Assembly (NCBI GenBank): GCA_002373535.1
Contig: DFKL01000161.1
Location: 1 to 18,898, forward strand
Reading direction: 5' to 3'
Source of the DNA: Prevotellaceae bacterium UBA3646
GTDB lineage: Bacteria > Bacteroidota > Bacteroidia > Bacteroidales > Bacteroidaceae
Length of the DNA: 18,898 bases
In this document: piece after piece, positions 7,061 through 14,865 of the stretch
Numbering within the stretch: the stretch's first letter is position 1
Layout of the letters: each line of letters begins with the position of its first letter
Made by a program: the position numbers and the translations under genes
The notes under the pieces: generated by a model
Seen by the model: only the letters and a program-made list of their open reading frames with translations
The model's database searches: none
What the model was told of the DNA's origin: nothing

Positions 7061-8489
7061 TCTGGCGTTCCGGCCAGTTGACCAGGTATACGCGCCTGGT
7101 TGCTCGAGTAATGGCAGTATAGAGCCAACGGATGTAATTCTCCCCTGCCATGTCGTCACTCATATACCCCTGATCTATATACACGTCCTCCCACTGTCCG
7201 CCCTGCGCCTTGTGGCAAGTAACGGCATAGGCATATTTTATCTGCAAGGCGGTATAGTACGGATTCCTTTTCACAGCCATTGCCAGATCACGCTTGTTGT
7301 GTATTTCAGGATAATCCTCACAGACACGCTCGTACAACGCCTTTTGCTGAGACTGAGTCAGAGCCGGAGCATCGGCATGCAGCGTGTCCAGGACGACTAC
7401 GGTTTCCAGTTCATCGCCACAGTCCCCATCCACATGGTCTGTCAGCCTCAGCGTCACGTCTGCAAATCTGAATCCGTACAGCTCACGGAAATTGCGAGCC
7501 CTTTTCACGACAGCCATCTCTCCATTGGCAATCAGTCCAAGTCCCTTCTTTTCCCCCGTTTCATCGGCAGGTTGCTCAGGCACGACATACTTGTTCTTGG
7601 CAACCATCACCATGTCACCGCCTGTCAGTTCCTCGTCATAGTACAAGATACGGTTTCGCACGCCCTCATTATACATGTTGGCACGCTTGTTGCTCCGCGT
7701 AATGATTATCGTCCCCTCCTGTCCGCAACGGCTGTAGCTCTCTTCAAGGGCATCCGTCAGTTCACTGCCCGGCACGGCTACGACATCAGGAAATCCGACA
7801 TACATCTTGGGCAATGATGACGGTTGCGACAGATATCTCCGCAGGCTCGTGGCATTCCATAATATACCGGAATCTACAGCCTGGCGCACGACCTCCGTCA
7901 GCTCCTGGCAAATGACATTCAGGCCATATCCGGACAGGTTTCGGACCGACAACGCAAGACTCTCTCCCTCCCCTACAGGTGGCAGCTGGGCACTGTCGCC
8001 TATCAGCATCATCCTGCAACCCTCCATGCTATATACAAACTGAATCAGGTCGTCCAACAGCCTTCCGTCACCGAATATGCTGCCGGAAAAACCGTCATTG
8101 GAGATCATCGATGCCTCGTCTACGATATACAACGTGTCCGGTTGCATGTTGGGAACAATATCATACACATCCTGCCCGAACACCTTCTGACGATATATCC
8201 TGCGGTGTATCGTCGATGCAGGAGCCCCCGAATATGCCGCCATCACCTTGGCTGCACGACCAGTCGGGGCCAGCAGGCAGAAACGTTGCCCCAACTGCTG
8301 CAGGGTACGCACCAGCGCCCCCACCAGGCTGGTCTTTCCCGTTCCTGCATAACCCTTCAGCAGAAATATACCGTCCCCGTCCCTTGACAGCAGGAAACGG
8401 CATGACGTTTCCATTACACATTCCTGCTCCGGAGTAGGTATATGCCCGAAATTATCTCGGACGAGAGACATCAAATCATTCGTAATCAT
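7002..8489 (-). CDS. RecD-like superfamily 1 DNA helicase / AAA ATPase
   Basis: ATP-driven helicase of the RecD/Pif1-like group, presumably acting in DNA repair or recombination. 495 residues. Motifs in order: Walker A GYAGTGKTS (46-54), Ia CLLAPTGRAAKVM, motif II YIVDEASMIS (121-130), motif III MLIGDSAQLPPVGEG, motif IV-like IIITRSNKRANMYN, motif V YAVTCHKAQGGQWEDVYID (421-439), motif VI YTAITRATRRVYLV (457-470). It is shorter than RecD or RecD2 because it lacks their N-terminal region, so it is a stand-alone small helicase rather than a RecBCD subunit. The C-terminal tail (PGQAPEQAPERAPRQT) beyond motif VI is made by a 12-bp repeat shared with the convergent lipoprotein gene. ATG 8487-8489 is used. 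I see no clear TAnnTTTG box upstream on this strand. Confidence 0.9.
   Translation of the reverse strand: MITNDLMSLVRDNFGHIPTPEQECVMETSCRFLLSRDGDGIFLLKGYAGTGKTSLVGALVRTLQQLGQRFCLLAPTGRAAKVMAAYSGAPASTIHRRIYRQKVFGQDVYDIVPNMQPDTLYIVDEASMISNDGFSGSIFGDGRLLDDLIQFVYSMEGCRMMLIGDSAQLPPVGEGESLALSVRNLSGYGLNVICQELTEVVRQAVDSGILWNATSLRRYLSQPSSLPKMYVGFPDVVAVPGSELTDALEESYSRCGQEGTIIITRSNKRANMYNEGVRNRILYYDEELTGGDMVMVAKNKYVVPEQPADETGEKKGLGLIANGEMAVVKRARNFRELYGFRFADVTLRLTDHVDGDCGDELETVVVLDTLHADAPALTQSQQKALYERVCEDYPEIHNKRDLAMAVKRNPYYTALQIKYAYAVTCHKAQGGQWEDVYIDQGYMSDDMAGENYIRWLYTAITRATRRVYLVNWPERQTILPGQAPEQAPERAPRQT
7016..7051. repeat. 12-bp imperfect tandem repeat, three copies, in the overlap of two convergent genes
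   Basis: Copies gagccctctctg (7016-7027), gagcctgctcag (7028-7039) and gagcctgtcctg (7040-7051). Read on plus they give the EPxx repeat (EPSL-EPAQ-EPVL) ending the lipoprotein. Read on minus they give the QAPEQAPERAP end of the helicase. Twelve is a multiple of three, so copy-number change keeps both frames open. Confidence 0.8.
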
Positions 8490-8541
8490 TAATATTTTGC
8501 AAAAAAAACTCCGAATGACAGGATTATTGATTTCTTTTTAT

Positions 8542-8549
8542 TACTTTTG
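8542..8549 (+). promoter_or_regulatory. Bacteroidetes-type -7 box for the 8587 operon
   Basis: TACTTTTG matches TAnnTTTG and lies 37 bases before the ATG at 8587, in the AT-rich divergent gap between the helicase gene and this operon. A TTG at 8527-8529 is closer than the normal -33 spacing. Confidence 0.5.
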
Positions 8550-8586
8550 CGATGCGAATGTACAAAAATAAAACGAAATAAGAGAC

Positions 8587-9288
8587 ATGAAAAAGAAAAT
8601 TAATGTATTGCTCGGCATCTGCGCCCTGCTTTTGCTGTTTATATGCTGGCGCAGCATTCAGGATGACCAGGATTTCAATGCGACCGTCGAGGCACGTGAG
8701 GCTGTAGTCAAGGAGCGTCTTCTGCTGATACGCGATGCAGAGGAAGCCTACAAACAGCAAAGTTCCGAGGGAGAGTACTGCTCTGACTGGAACGTACTGA
8801 TCAATTTCATCAAGACAGGCAAGCTGCCTCTCGTCATCAAGGAAGGAGTGCTGAGCGACGCACAGATGGAAAAAGGCCTGACGGAGTCCAAGGCCGCAGC
8901 TATCGTACGCAGCGGAAACCAGGCAGAAATCGCAGCCAACGGCCTGCAGGGCTTCAGGCGCGACACCATCTGGACATCGCTGTATGACAGCCTGTATGCC
9001 AAGAGGGGCATCACATTGGCTACCATCGACTCACTGCGCTACATACCTTTCGCCGAGGGAGACACCTTCGAGATTGTCGCAATTCCCAACACTACAAAGA
9101 GCGGTGCCATTATACAAGTAATGGAGTGTAACGCACCGTTCTCGAGCTACCTCAAGGGACTTGGCAAACGTGGAGAGCGCATGATATACAACCGCACTGA
9201 AGAAGCCGAGGAAAAGGGTGCATTCCCCGGACTGCGTATCGGCGAGGCAGGCAATGGCTGGAACAACAATGCCGGTAACTGGGAATAA
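8587..9288 (+). CDS. Conserved Bacteroidales single-pass membrane protein of unknown function
   Basis: 233 residues. One N-terminal membrane segment (residues 5-21, INVLLGICALLLLFICW) with positive residues before it suggests an anchored periplasmic protein. Next comes a helical stretch (ATVEAREAVVKERLLLIRDAEEAYKQQ), then GEYCSDWNVLINFIKTGKLP, a DSLRYIPFAEGDTFEI segment, APFSSYLKGL, and an invariant-looking end NNNAGNWE. From memory this architecture and its NNNAGNWE end are conserved in Bacteroides homologues annotated only as hypothetical. The order hydrophobic helix, RxAExAY, G-Y, LxxF resembles pseudopilin or major-pilin N-terminal halves, but no prepilin cleavage site is evident, so this is only a weak structural suggestion. 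It heads an operon with DUF3822 and rsmD; its last 20 bases overlap the next start. Confidence 0.8.
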   Translation: MKKKINVLLGICALLLLFICWRSIQDDQDFNATVEAREAVVKERLLLIRDAEEAYKQQSSEGEYCSDWNVLINFIKTGKLPLVIKEGVLSDAQMEKGLTESKAAAIVRSGNQAEIAANGLQGFRRDTIWTSLYDSLYAKRGITLATIDSLRYIPFAEGDTFEIVAIPNTTKSGAIIQVMECNAPFSSYLKGLGKRGERMIYNRTEEAEEKGAFPGLRIGEAGNGWNNNAGNWE

Positions 9289-10009
9289 GTCACTTCTAAG
9301 CTATAGTCTATCCATCCGCCATCATGCGGATGGATTTTCTTTTTATGTCCGCAGCACAGGCAGCGGCACGGAAATCCTGCACGAGGACATCAGGCAGCAA
9401 GACGGAGAGGAAGCACACGTCACCCTGGAGCGCGGCCTGTGCAGCAAGCGTATAGCCATACACGGATACGAACGCGTCAACCTGCTCGTAGCCACCCCGT
9501 CTACACGCCTGCCACTGGACGAATTCCGCCGCGACGACATGCTGGCAGTGTACCGCACAGCCTTCCACGGCACGACGGCGAAGCGCGAGGACATGAGGTT
9601 TCAGGTTCTCCCCTCCCTCGAAGTCGTAGAACTCTTCACACTCTCACCACAAATCGAGGACACACTGCACCGGCACTACCCCAGTGCCGTGATACAGGGA
9701 CTGTACGGGACCGTACTGCAACATATCTCGGAGATACAACAGGGAAGCACCGAGCCGCTCAGCTTCCATGCCATACCGCTGGAGGACCAGATCCTGATCG
9801 TACAATTACGTCAGGGACGCCTGATATACGCCAACACATTCCAGGCAACCCTCCCGGAAGACCAGCTCTACTTCATCCTATACATCTGGAAACTGTTTGA
9901 GCTTGACGTACACCATGACACATGTACCCTATACAATGCCCCTAAGGAACTGCTGTCACTCACCCGTGACTTCATCGTAAACGTACGTAGCAATACCATG
10001 GTACTGTAG
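9269..10009 (+). CDS. DUF3822 family protein
   Basis: 246 residues of unknown function, typical of Bacteroidales and usually next to rsmD. The family-like N-terminal motif LSIRHHADGFSFYV (about 13-26) supports the frame. Later parts such as VLQHISEIQQGSTEPLSFHAI, LRQGRLIYANTFQ and EDQLYFILYIWKLFELD fit the duplicated actin-like (ASKHA-type) fold expected for this family, without the residues needed to claim ATPase activity. The start at 9269 (MPVTGNKSLLSYSLSI) was chosen over 9218 because it overlaps the preceding gene by only 20 bases and keeps the conserved motif near the N-terminus; ATG 9254 is another option. A perfect 10-bp hairpin followed by T residues lies inside codons 15-25. Confidence 0.82.
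   Translation: MPVTGNKSLLSYSLSIRHHADGFSFYVRSTGSGTEILHEDIRQQDGEEAHVTLERGLCSKRIAIHGYERVNLLVATPSTRLPLDEFRRDDMLAVYRTAFHGTTAKREDMRFQVLPSLEVVELFTLSPQIEDTLHRHYPSAVIQGLYGTVLQHISEIQQGSTEPLSFHAIPLEDQILIVQLRQGRLIYANTFQATLPEDQLYFILYIWKLFELDVHHDTCTLYNAPKELLSLTRDFIVNVRSNTMVL
9310..9344 (+). terminator. Terminator-like hairpin inside the start of the DUF3822 gene
   Basis: ATCCATCCGC (9310-9319), loop CATCAT, GCGGATGGAT (9326-9335): a perfect 10-bp stem ending in a T-rich tract (tttcttttt, from 9335). It sits 21 bases past the stop of the upstream gene and within the DUF3822 coding region, so it could act as an attenuator or be a coding coincidence. Confidence 0.5.
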
Positions 10010-10028
10010 CATACACCCCATATCCGGA

Positions 10029-10562
10029 ATGAGAGTCATCACAGGAAAATACAAAGGACGTCACTTCGATGTACCCCGCACGTTCAAGGCACGCCCCACC
10101 ACAGACTTTGCCAAGGAAAACCTTTTCAACGTACTCAACGGATACATAGACTGGAGCGACAGCCCCAAGGCACTGGACCTGTTTGCCGGCACAGGGAGCA
10201 TCACGCTGGAACTGCTGTCACGAGGATGCACACGCGTAGTCAGCATCGAGAAGGATCCGCTGCACTGCCGTTTCATCCAAGGCTTCCTCGACAAGCTGCA
10301 AGAGACCAATGCAACAGTAGTCAGGGGAGACGTATTCAAATACATCAGCACTTGCAGGGACCGGTTTGACATAATCTTTGCCGACCCCCCATACATCCTG
10401 AAGGAAATCCCCCAGCTGCCAGACATGATACTGGCACGACAGATGCTTGCCCCTGAAGGTCTCCTTGTCGTCGAGCACGGCAAGGATCACGATTTCGCCA
10501 ACCATCCCCGTTTCATCGGACACCGTGCCTACGGAAGCGTCAATTTCAGCTTCTTCCGGTAG
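10029..10562 (+). CDS. rsmD: 16S rRNA (guanine(966)-N(2))-methyltransferase RsmD
   Basis: SAM-dependent methyltransferase that modifies G966 of 16S rRNA during 30S assembly. 177 residues, full length for the family. MRVITGKYKGRHFDVP and the RPTTDFAKENLFNVL motif (22-36) are typical N-terminal family features. SAM-binding motif I is ALDLFAGTGSITLELLSRG (48-66), the acidic motif II is VVSIEKD, and the catalytic motif IV is IIFADPPY (115-122). It lies 19 bases after DUF3822 in the same operon and ends 28 bases before the convergent outer-membrane protein gene. Confidence 0.95.
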   Translation: MRVITGKYKGRHFDVPRTFKARPTTDFAKENLFNVLNGYIDWSDSPKALDLFAGTGSITLELLSRGCTRVVSIEKDPLHCRFIQGFLDKLQETNATVVRGDVFKYISTCRDRFDIIFADPPYILKEIPQLPDMILARQMLAPEGLLVVEHGKDHDFANHPRFIGHRAYGSVNFSFFR

Positions 10563-10590
10563 CAGGGCAGCCTGTCGCCACACTATCTGC

Positions 10591-13500
10591 CTACATCCTG
10601 CCGCCCCATCCTCCGGGACCGCCTGAGAAACGGCGAGAGTCAGAACCTCTGTTGCCGCCGTTGGCAGGAAGGTCCCCCTGTCTGATGTCAGGCCTGTCAC
10701 CAGGCCTGCGCATGGCATCCCTGGCCTCACGGTTGCCGACCAGGTTCAGGCGATAGATTACGTGGAACATCGCATACGAATTGATTGCATTCGTCTCAGT
10801 ATCGCTGCGCACGGTTGCACTGATGCTTCTCGATATGTTGCTGCGCTGACGCAGTATGTCAAACCATTGCGCGCTCAGCGTCAGCCTCTTGCTCTTTAGC
10901 AATGTCTGCGACAGCTGTGCGTTCCAGATGACCTCCGTCGTATTCATAGTCGCGTCGTCATACCCACGACGGTATTGCGGCCCGCAGTCCATCGTCAGCT
11001 GTGTACCCCATGGCGCAGTGATGGTCATGTTGCCTCCATAGCTAATCTTCCAGGTGTCATAGTTATTTCCACTATTATGGCTGTTGCTCGAATGCTGGTA
11101 GTCGAAACTGCCGTTGACGCCCAGCTGTACGGACCCCTCAGTTCCCCACTCCGTACGATACTCTATCTTGAGGCTCTGACCTACGTTTACCGTCTTGGTG
11201 ACCGAGTTCAGGAGTATTCCGTTCCTGTCGGCATAGTCAAACAGGACAGCCATGTCCTGCGTCGTTGTTGGCAGGGAATGTGTCTGTCCGTCAGCATAGG
11301 CCCTGTCCATCAAGTCTGCCACATCCTGCTTGTCACTGGTGACACCGGTGGCGCGATTGTAGGAAATCCTGGCATCAGTACCGATATTCCAATTCTTTGC
11401 CTTGCCCACTGCCGTGTTGAACATGAATGCAGCCCAGGCATTCCAGTTGCCGTCGATATTCATCGGCCTGCTGTACCTGTTTCCCGTAGTCCGGTCATAT
11501 ATGCTGGCCGTAGTGGTGCTGCGGCTGGTCTGGCTGAAGTTTACGTTTGTGCTGAATCCCATCTGCCTGTCCGTATTATATGTATTGTAGAACAGGTTGA
11601 AGCGATTGTTCCAGCTACTGTTCAGACCGGGATTGCCTATGCTTACGTTTTGCGGATTGGTATTGTCGATTATTTCCAGCATATTCGTCATCGAAGGCTG
11701 GCTCATACGTCCATTGTACCTTATGTTCAACTGGCTCGTCTGGCTTATCTTGTACCTGAGGTTTACACGCGGAGCCCAGTTGAATACGCTGCGGTGTACA
11801 CGCCTCACGTCACCACTCTTCTCGTAATCAAGGTCCGTCGACTGTGGCTGCAGCGATATTCCGGCATTCAGGCGCAAGGTCCTGCCGTCACCGAACTTGC
11901 GGTTATAGCGAAACATTACCTGGGCATCATGGTTATACTCGTTGTATGTGGCATACTGCGAGTTCCGTGCATCCATTATCAGCTGCAGGACATCCACCCC
12001 CGGCACTATGCCCAGATACCGTTGCTCCTCAGTCAGGCTCTCAAGCTCACCCCTGTCCACATACTCCTGCAACAGGTCATGCAGGCTGTACATACGCTTG
12101 TCCGTGTTGGAATACCTGTATTGGAACTGATAGCTGGTCTGCAGGCTCAGGCTTTTTGTCAACGGCTCCGTATAGCTGAATTTCGTGTTCAGGTTCCAGC
12201 TTGTACTGGGCTGTAGCGTGAGACGGTCAGTATAAGTCTCCGTATCAGTCTTGTAATACCTGACCAACGATTCGTCCCATCTCTTGCTCTGTGTATTCTG
12301 ATATAGCCCTGTTATATTCAGCGTCACGTTACGCCCCGGCTTGCCCAGCCGCCTGTTTAGCTGCAAGTCAGCATCTACAGAATTTGTATACGAGTCCGAA
12401 AGACCCGTCCTCAGGCTGCTGTTTACCAGTATGTCCTTGTATCTCAGTTCACCCTCATCATCCCTCTCATCATACTCCGTCAAAGGATCCTTCATCCCCG
12501 CCTTATATGGATCGGCATCAAAAGTCACGGCCTCGGATACGCTGTTGCCGTTGCTCTGTGAATGAGAGAAATCAGGCCTGAACATAATATTCGTCATCGA
12601 ATCAGGTTGCCACTCCAGACGGAAATTGGCATCCAGGCTCCAGTTCTTGGAAAGCCCGTCAGACAAGGAGTTACTCCACGTACTGGTACCGCCACCCATG
12701 AAACTCTCACTGTTAGTGCGGCTCACACTCTCGGCACTGGTACGCTTGAAACGCGCATTGCCCACCATCTTCAGCATGCCTGCACTATATTCCTTGCGAC
12801 CGTTTTCCCAGACAAAGTTGAGGCCCAGCATCTGGCTGCTCACCACACCGCTGCTGCCACGGCCGCCGCGACCACCCCAGCCGCCCGGCATCCCGGCGTC
12901 GTTAATGTTGTTGGCACTGCCTATGACACTGAACTGCGAATGGTCACGGAAACGGTTCACGTTAGCCTTCACGCTATAGCGGTCCCTCGTACCGTAAGCC
13001 CCGTCCAGGTTTATCAGCCACCCCTCCTTCATCTCCTTCTTGACCGTCAGGTCCAGTACCGTCTCCTCCTCACCGTCGTCAATACCCGTAATCCTGCTAT
13101 AGTCGCTCTTCTTGTCATACGCCTTGATCTTTTTTATCATCTTTGTCGGTAGGTTCTTCATGGATATCTTGGTATCGTTTCCGAAGAACTCCTTGCCGTC
13201 CACCATTATCTTCTTCACCTCCTTGCCGTTGATCGTAATCTTGCCGTCGTCGTCAATCTCGGCACCAGGCAGTTTCTTGACCAGATCCTCCAGGGCAGAG
13301 CCCTCCGGCAGCCTGTAGGCATCGGCATTGTAGACAAACGTGTCAGCCTTCATTTCCACCTGTGCCAGATGAGCTACCACATTTGCCTCCTTCAACATCT
13401 TGGCATCGTCCGCAAGAGCTATCACCCCCGCATGATACATCTTGCCTCCCTTCGCAATGGTGATGTTGCGGAAAGTCGTCGCATACCCGATGTACGACAC

Positions 13501-13731
13501 CTTCAGTATATAGCTGCCAGCCCCAACTCCAGGAATGGCAAACGTCCCGTCGGCAGCAGCCGCCGCACCGCTCACCCTTACGCTGTCACCTACACTCAGC
13601 AACACGGCCGTGGCACCCGGCAACACGTCACCCGTGGCCTTCTCCACGACCTTGCCCGTCACACCTGTTTTCTGCGCCGCAGCCGTGGCAAAGGCACCAA
13701 GCAAGGCAATTGCAAACAAAAAAACACGCAT
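10591..13731 (-). CDS. TonB-dependent-receptor-like outer membrane beta-barrel protein
   Basis: 1046 residues, outer membrane. Signal peptide 1-20 (MRVFLFAIALLGAFATAAAQ). A carboxypeptidase-regulatory-like Ig fold (about 22-105; VTGKVVEKATGDVLPGATAVLL, GAGSYILKVSYIGYATTFRNI) is followed by a plug-like domain (about 115-232; ADTFVYNADAYRLPEGSALE, LPGAEIDDDGKITINGKEVK, MVDGKEFFGND), then a long barrel of alternating strands ending at about SYAMFHVIYRLNL. This is the OMP_b-brl_3 pattern; there is no SusD partner next door and no obvious TonB box, so it is not a typical SusC. A Gly-rich loop (MPGGWGGRGGRGSSG, 281-295) and a Gly/Arg-rich, disordered tail of about 45 residues ending GGPGGWGGRM follow the same style. 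It begins 63 bases after aroB. Its cargo is unknown. Confidence 0.9.
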   Translation of the reverse strand: MRVFLFAIALLGAFATAAAQKTGVTGKVVEKATGDVLPGATAVLLSVGDSVRVSGAAAAADGTFAIPGVGAGSYILKVSYIGYATTFRNITIAKGGKMYHAGVIALADDAKMLKEANVVAHLAQVEMKADTFVYNADAYRLPEGSALEDLVKKLPGAEIDDDGKITINGKEVKKIMVDGKEFFGNDTKISMKNLPTKMIKKIKAYDKKSDYSRITGIDDGEEETVLDLTVKKEMKEGWLINLDGAYGTRDRYSVKANVNRFRDHSQFSVIGSANNINDAGMPGGWGGRGGRGSSGVVSSQMLGLNFVWENGRKEYSAGMLKMVGNARFKRTSAESVSRTNSESFMGGGTSTWSNSLSDGLSKNWSLDANFRLEWQPDSMTNIMFRPDFSHSQSNGNSVSEAVTFDADPYKAGMKDPLTEYDERDDEGELRYKDILVNSSLRTGLSDSYTNSVDADLQLNRRLGKPGRNVTLNITGLYQNTQSKRWDESLVRYYKTDTETYTDRLTLQPSTSWNLNTKFSYTEPLTKSLSLQTSYQFQYRYSNTDKRMYSLHDLLQEYVDRGELESLTEEQRYLGIVPGVDVLQLIMDARNSQYATYNEYNHDAQVMFRYNRKFGDGRTLRLNAGISLQPQSTDLDYEKSGDVRRVHRSVFNWAPRVNLRYKISQTSQLNIRYNGRMSQPSMTNMLEIIDNTNPQNVSIGNPGLNSSWNNRFNLFYNTYNTDRQMGFSTNVNFSQTSRSTTTASIYDRTTGNRYSRPMNIDGNWNAWAAFMFNTAVGKAKNWNIGTDARISYNRATGVTSDKQDVADLMDRAYADGQTHSLPTTTQDMAVLFDYADRNGILLNSVTKTVNVGQSLKIEYRTEWGTEGSVQLGVNGSFDYQHSSNSHNSGNNYDTWKISYGGNMTITAPWGTQLTMDCGPQYRRGYDDATMNTTEVIWNAQLSQTLLKSKRLTLSAQWFDILRQRSNISRSISATVRSDTETNAINSYAMFHVIYRLNLVGNREARDAMRRPGDRPDIRQGDLPANGGNRGSDSRRFSGGPGGWGGRM

Positions 13732-13794
13732 ATAGTCAGAATTGTGATACTGACATATGACAACCCATACCCGCCAAGGTTTAATCCACTCCCC

Positions 13795-14865
13795 TCAGTT
13801 CTCTCTGTAATAATCCAGCATCTGCTCTATTTCCTGCACGCTGCAAGTCTCGTTTATACGAATGTCGCCGACATCCCCCAGCAAGGTAAAATTGACCGCC
13901 TCGCCTATATTCTTCTTGTCATGCTTCATGAAACCCGTCAGCCGGTCATAGTGCCTGCATTCAAAATAAAACTTCCCATAGTGCTCACGCACATACTCCT
14001 CCACCTGGTGGAACACCACGCCTGGAAATCCACACCTCACCACACACAGATACAGCTCCATGACCAGTCCCCATGCTACGGCATACCCGTGCAGTACGGT
14101 GCGCCCCTCCTGCATTGCCAGGCTCTCTATGGCATGACCCGCCGTATGCCCCAGGTTCAGAGCCTTGCGAATGCCACGCTCCGTAGGATCCTCCTCCACT
14201 ATTCGCTCCTTCACCGCCACGCTGCGACCCACCATACGCACCAGACCTTGCCGCGCAGCAGCATCGCCAGAGCGTACGACCGTAGGATCAAAGGCAAGCA
14301 ACTCGTACAAATGCTCCCTGCAGTCCAGAAGCCCGTGCTTCAGCATCTCGGCATATCCCGACAGCAAGTTCCTGTCGTCCAGCGTGCCCAGGAAGTCACT
14401 CGCCAGCAAGACACGCTCGCTGCAATTGAACACCCCTATCTCATTCTTCAGTCCGCCGAAGTTGATACCCGTCTTGCCACCTACCGAGGCATCCACCTGT
14501 GCAAGCAGCGTCGTAGGGATGTTTATGAACTTTATGCCCCGTTTGAACGTGCTTGCCGCAAATCCACCCAGGTCAGTAACCATACCGCCCCCCAGGTTCA
14601 CCAGCAGCGAATGGCGTGTGGCACCGCCATGCTGCAGCGACTCCCACACATGCATCAGCGACTCCGTCGTCTTGTTCTCATCCGTATCACCGATGGTTAT
14701 CATACACGCATCCCTCATTACCGGCATGTCAGCCAGCAATGGCCAGCACACCTGCAACGTAGTAGAGTCCGTCAGGCAGAACAACCTGTCAAAGCCTGCT
14801 GCCGACAAAGCCTCAGTCACACTTTCCCGAAGCTCCCTGACCATAACAACCTGCTGTTTCATCAT
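13795..14865 (-). CDS. aroB: 3-dehydroquinate synthase AroB
   Basis: NAD- and metal-dependent cyclase converting DAHP to 3-dehydroquinate, the second step of the shikimate pathway for aromatic amino acids and folate. 356 residues, normal length. NAD-site and core motifs: LLVNLGGGMVTDLGGFAAST, FKRGIKFINIPTTLLAQVDA, SVGGKTGINF. Metal- and substrate-site region: GYAEMLKHGLL, EEDPTERGIRKALNLGHTAG, HAIES, and LHGYAVAWGL. The start lies in ATGATG overlapping the TGA stop of the upstream fusion gene: 14865 (4-base overlap) or 14862 (1-base overlap) are equally possible, one residue apart. The tight coupling to a SpoIID/glycosyltransferase fusion has no obvious metabolic logic. Confidence 0.95.
   Translation of the reverse strand: MMKQQVVMVRELRESVTEALSAAGFDRLFCLTDSTTLQVCWPLLADMPVMRDACMITIGDTDENKTTESLMHVWESLQHGGATRHSLLVNLGGGMVTDLGGFAASTFKRGIKFINIPTTLLAQVDASVGGKTGINFGGLKNEIGVFNCSERVLLASDFLGTLDDRNLLSGYAEMLKHGLLDCREHLYELLAFDPTVVRSGDAAARQGLVRMVGRSVAVKERIVEEDPTERGIRKALNLGHTAGHAIESLAMQEGRTVLHGYAVAWGLVMELYLCVVRCGFPGVVFHQVEEYVREHYGKFYFECRHYDRLTGFMKHDKKNIGEAVNFTLLGDVGDIRINETCSVQEIEQMLDYYREN

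Noticed and set aside
9218..9268. Earlier start for DUF3822 at 9218.
   Set aside because: It would overlap the upstream gene by 71 bases and add 17 residues that do not resemble the family start; 9269 fits better.
10975..12216. 413-codon open frame antisense to the outer-membrane barrel gene.
   Set aside because: It mirrors the barrel gene and shows no recognisable protein features.
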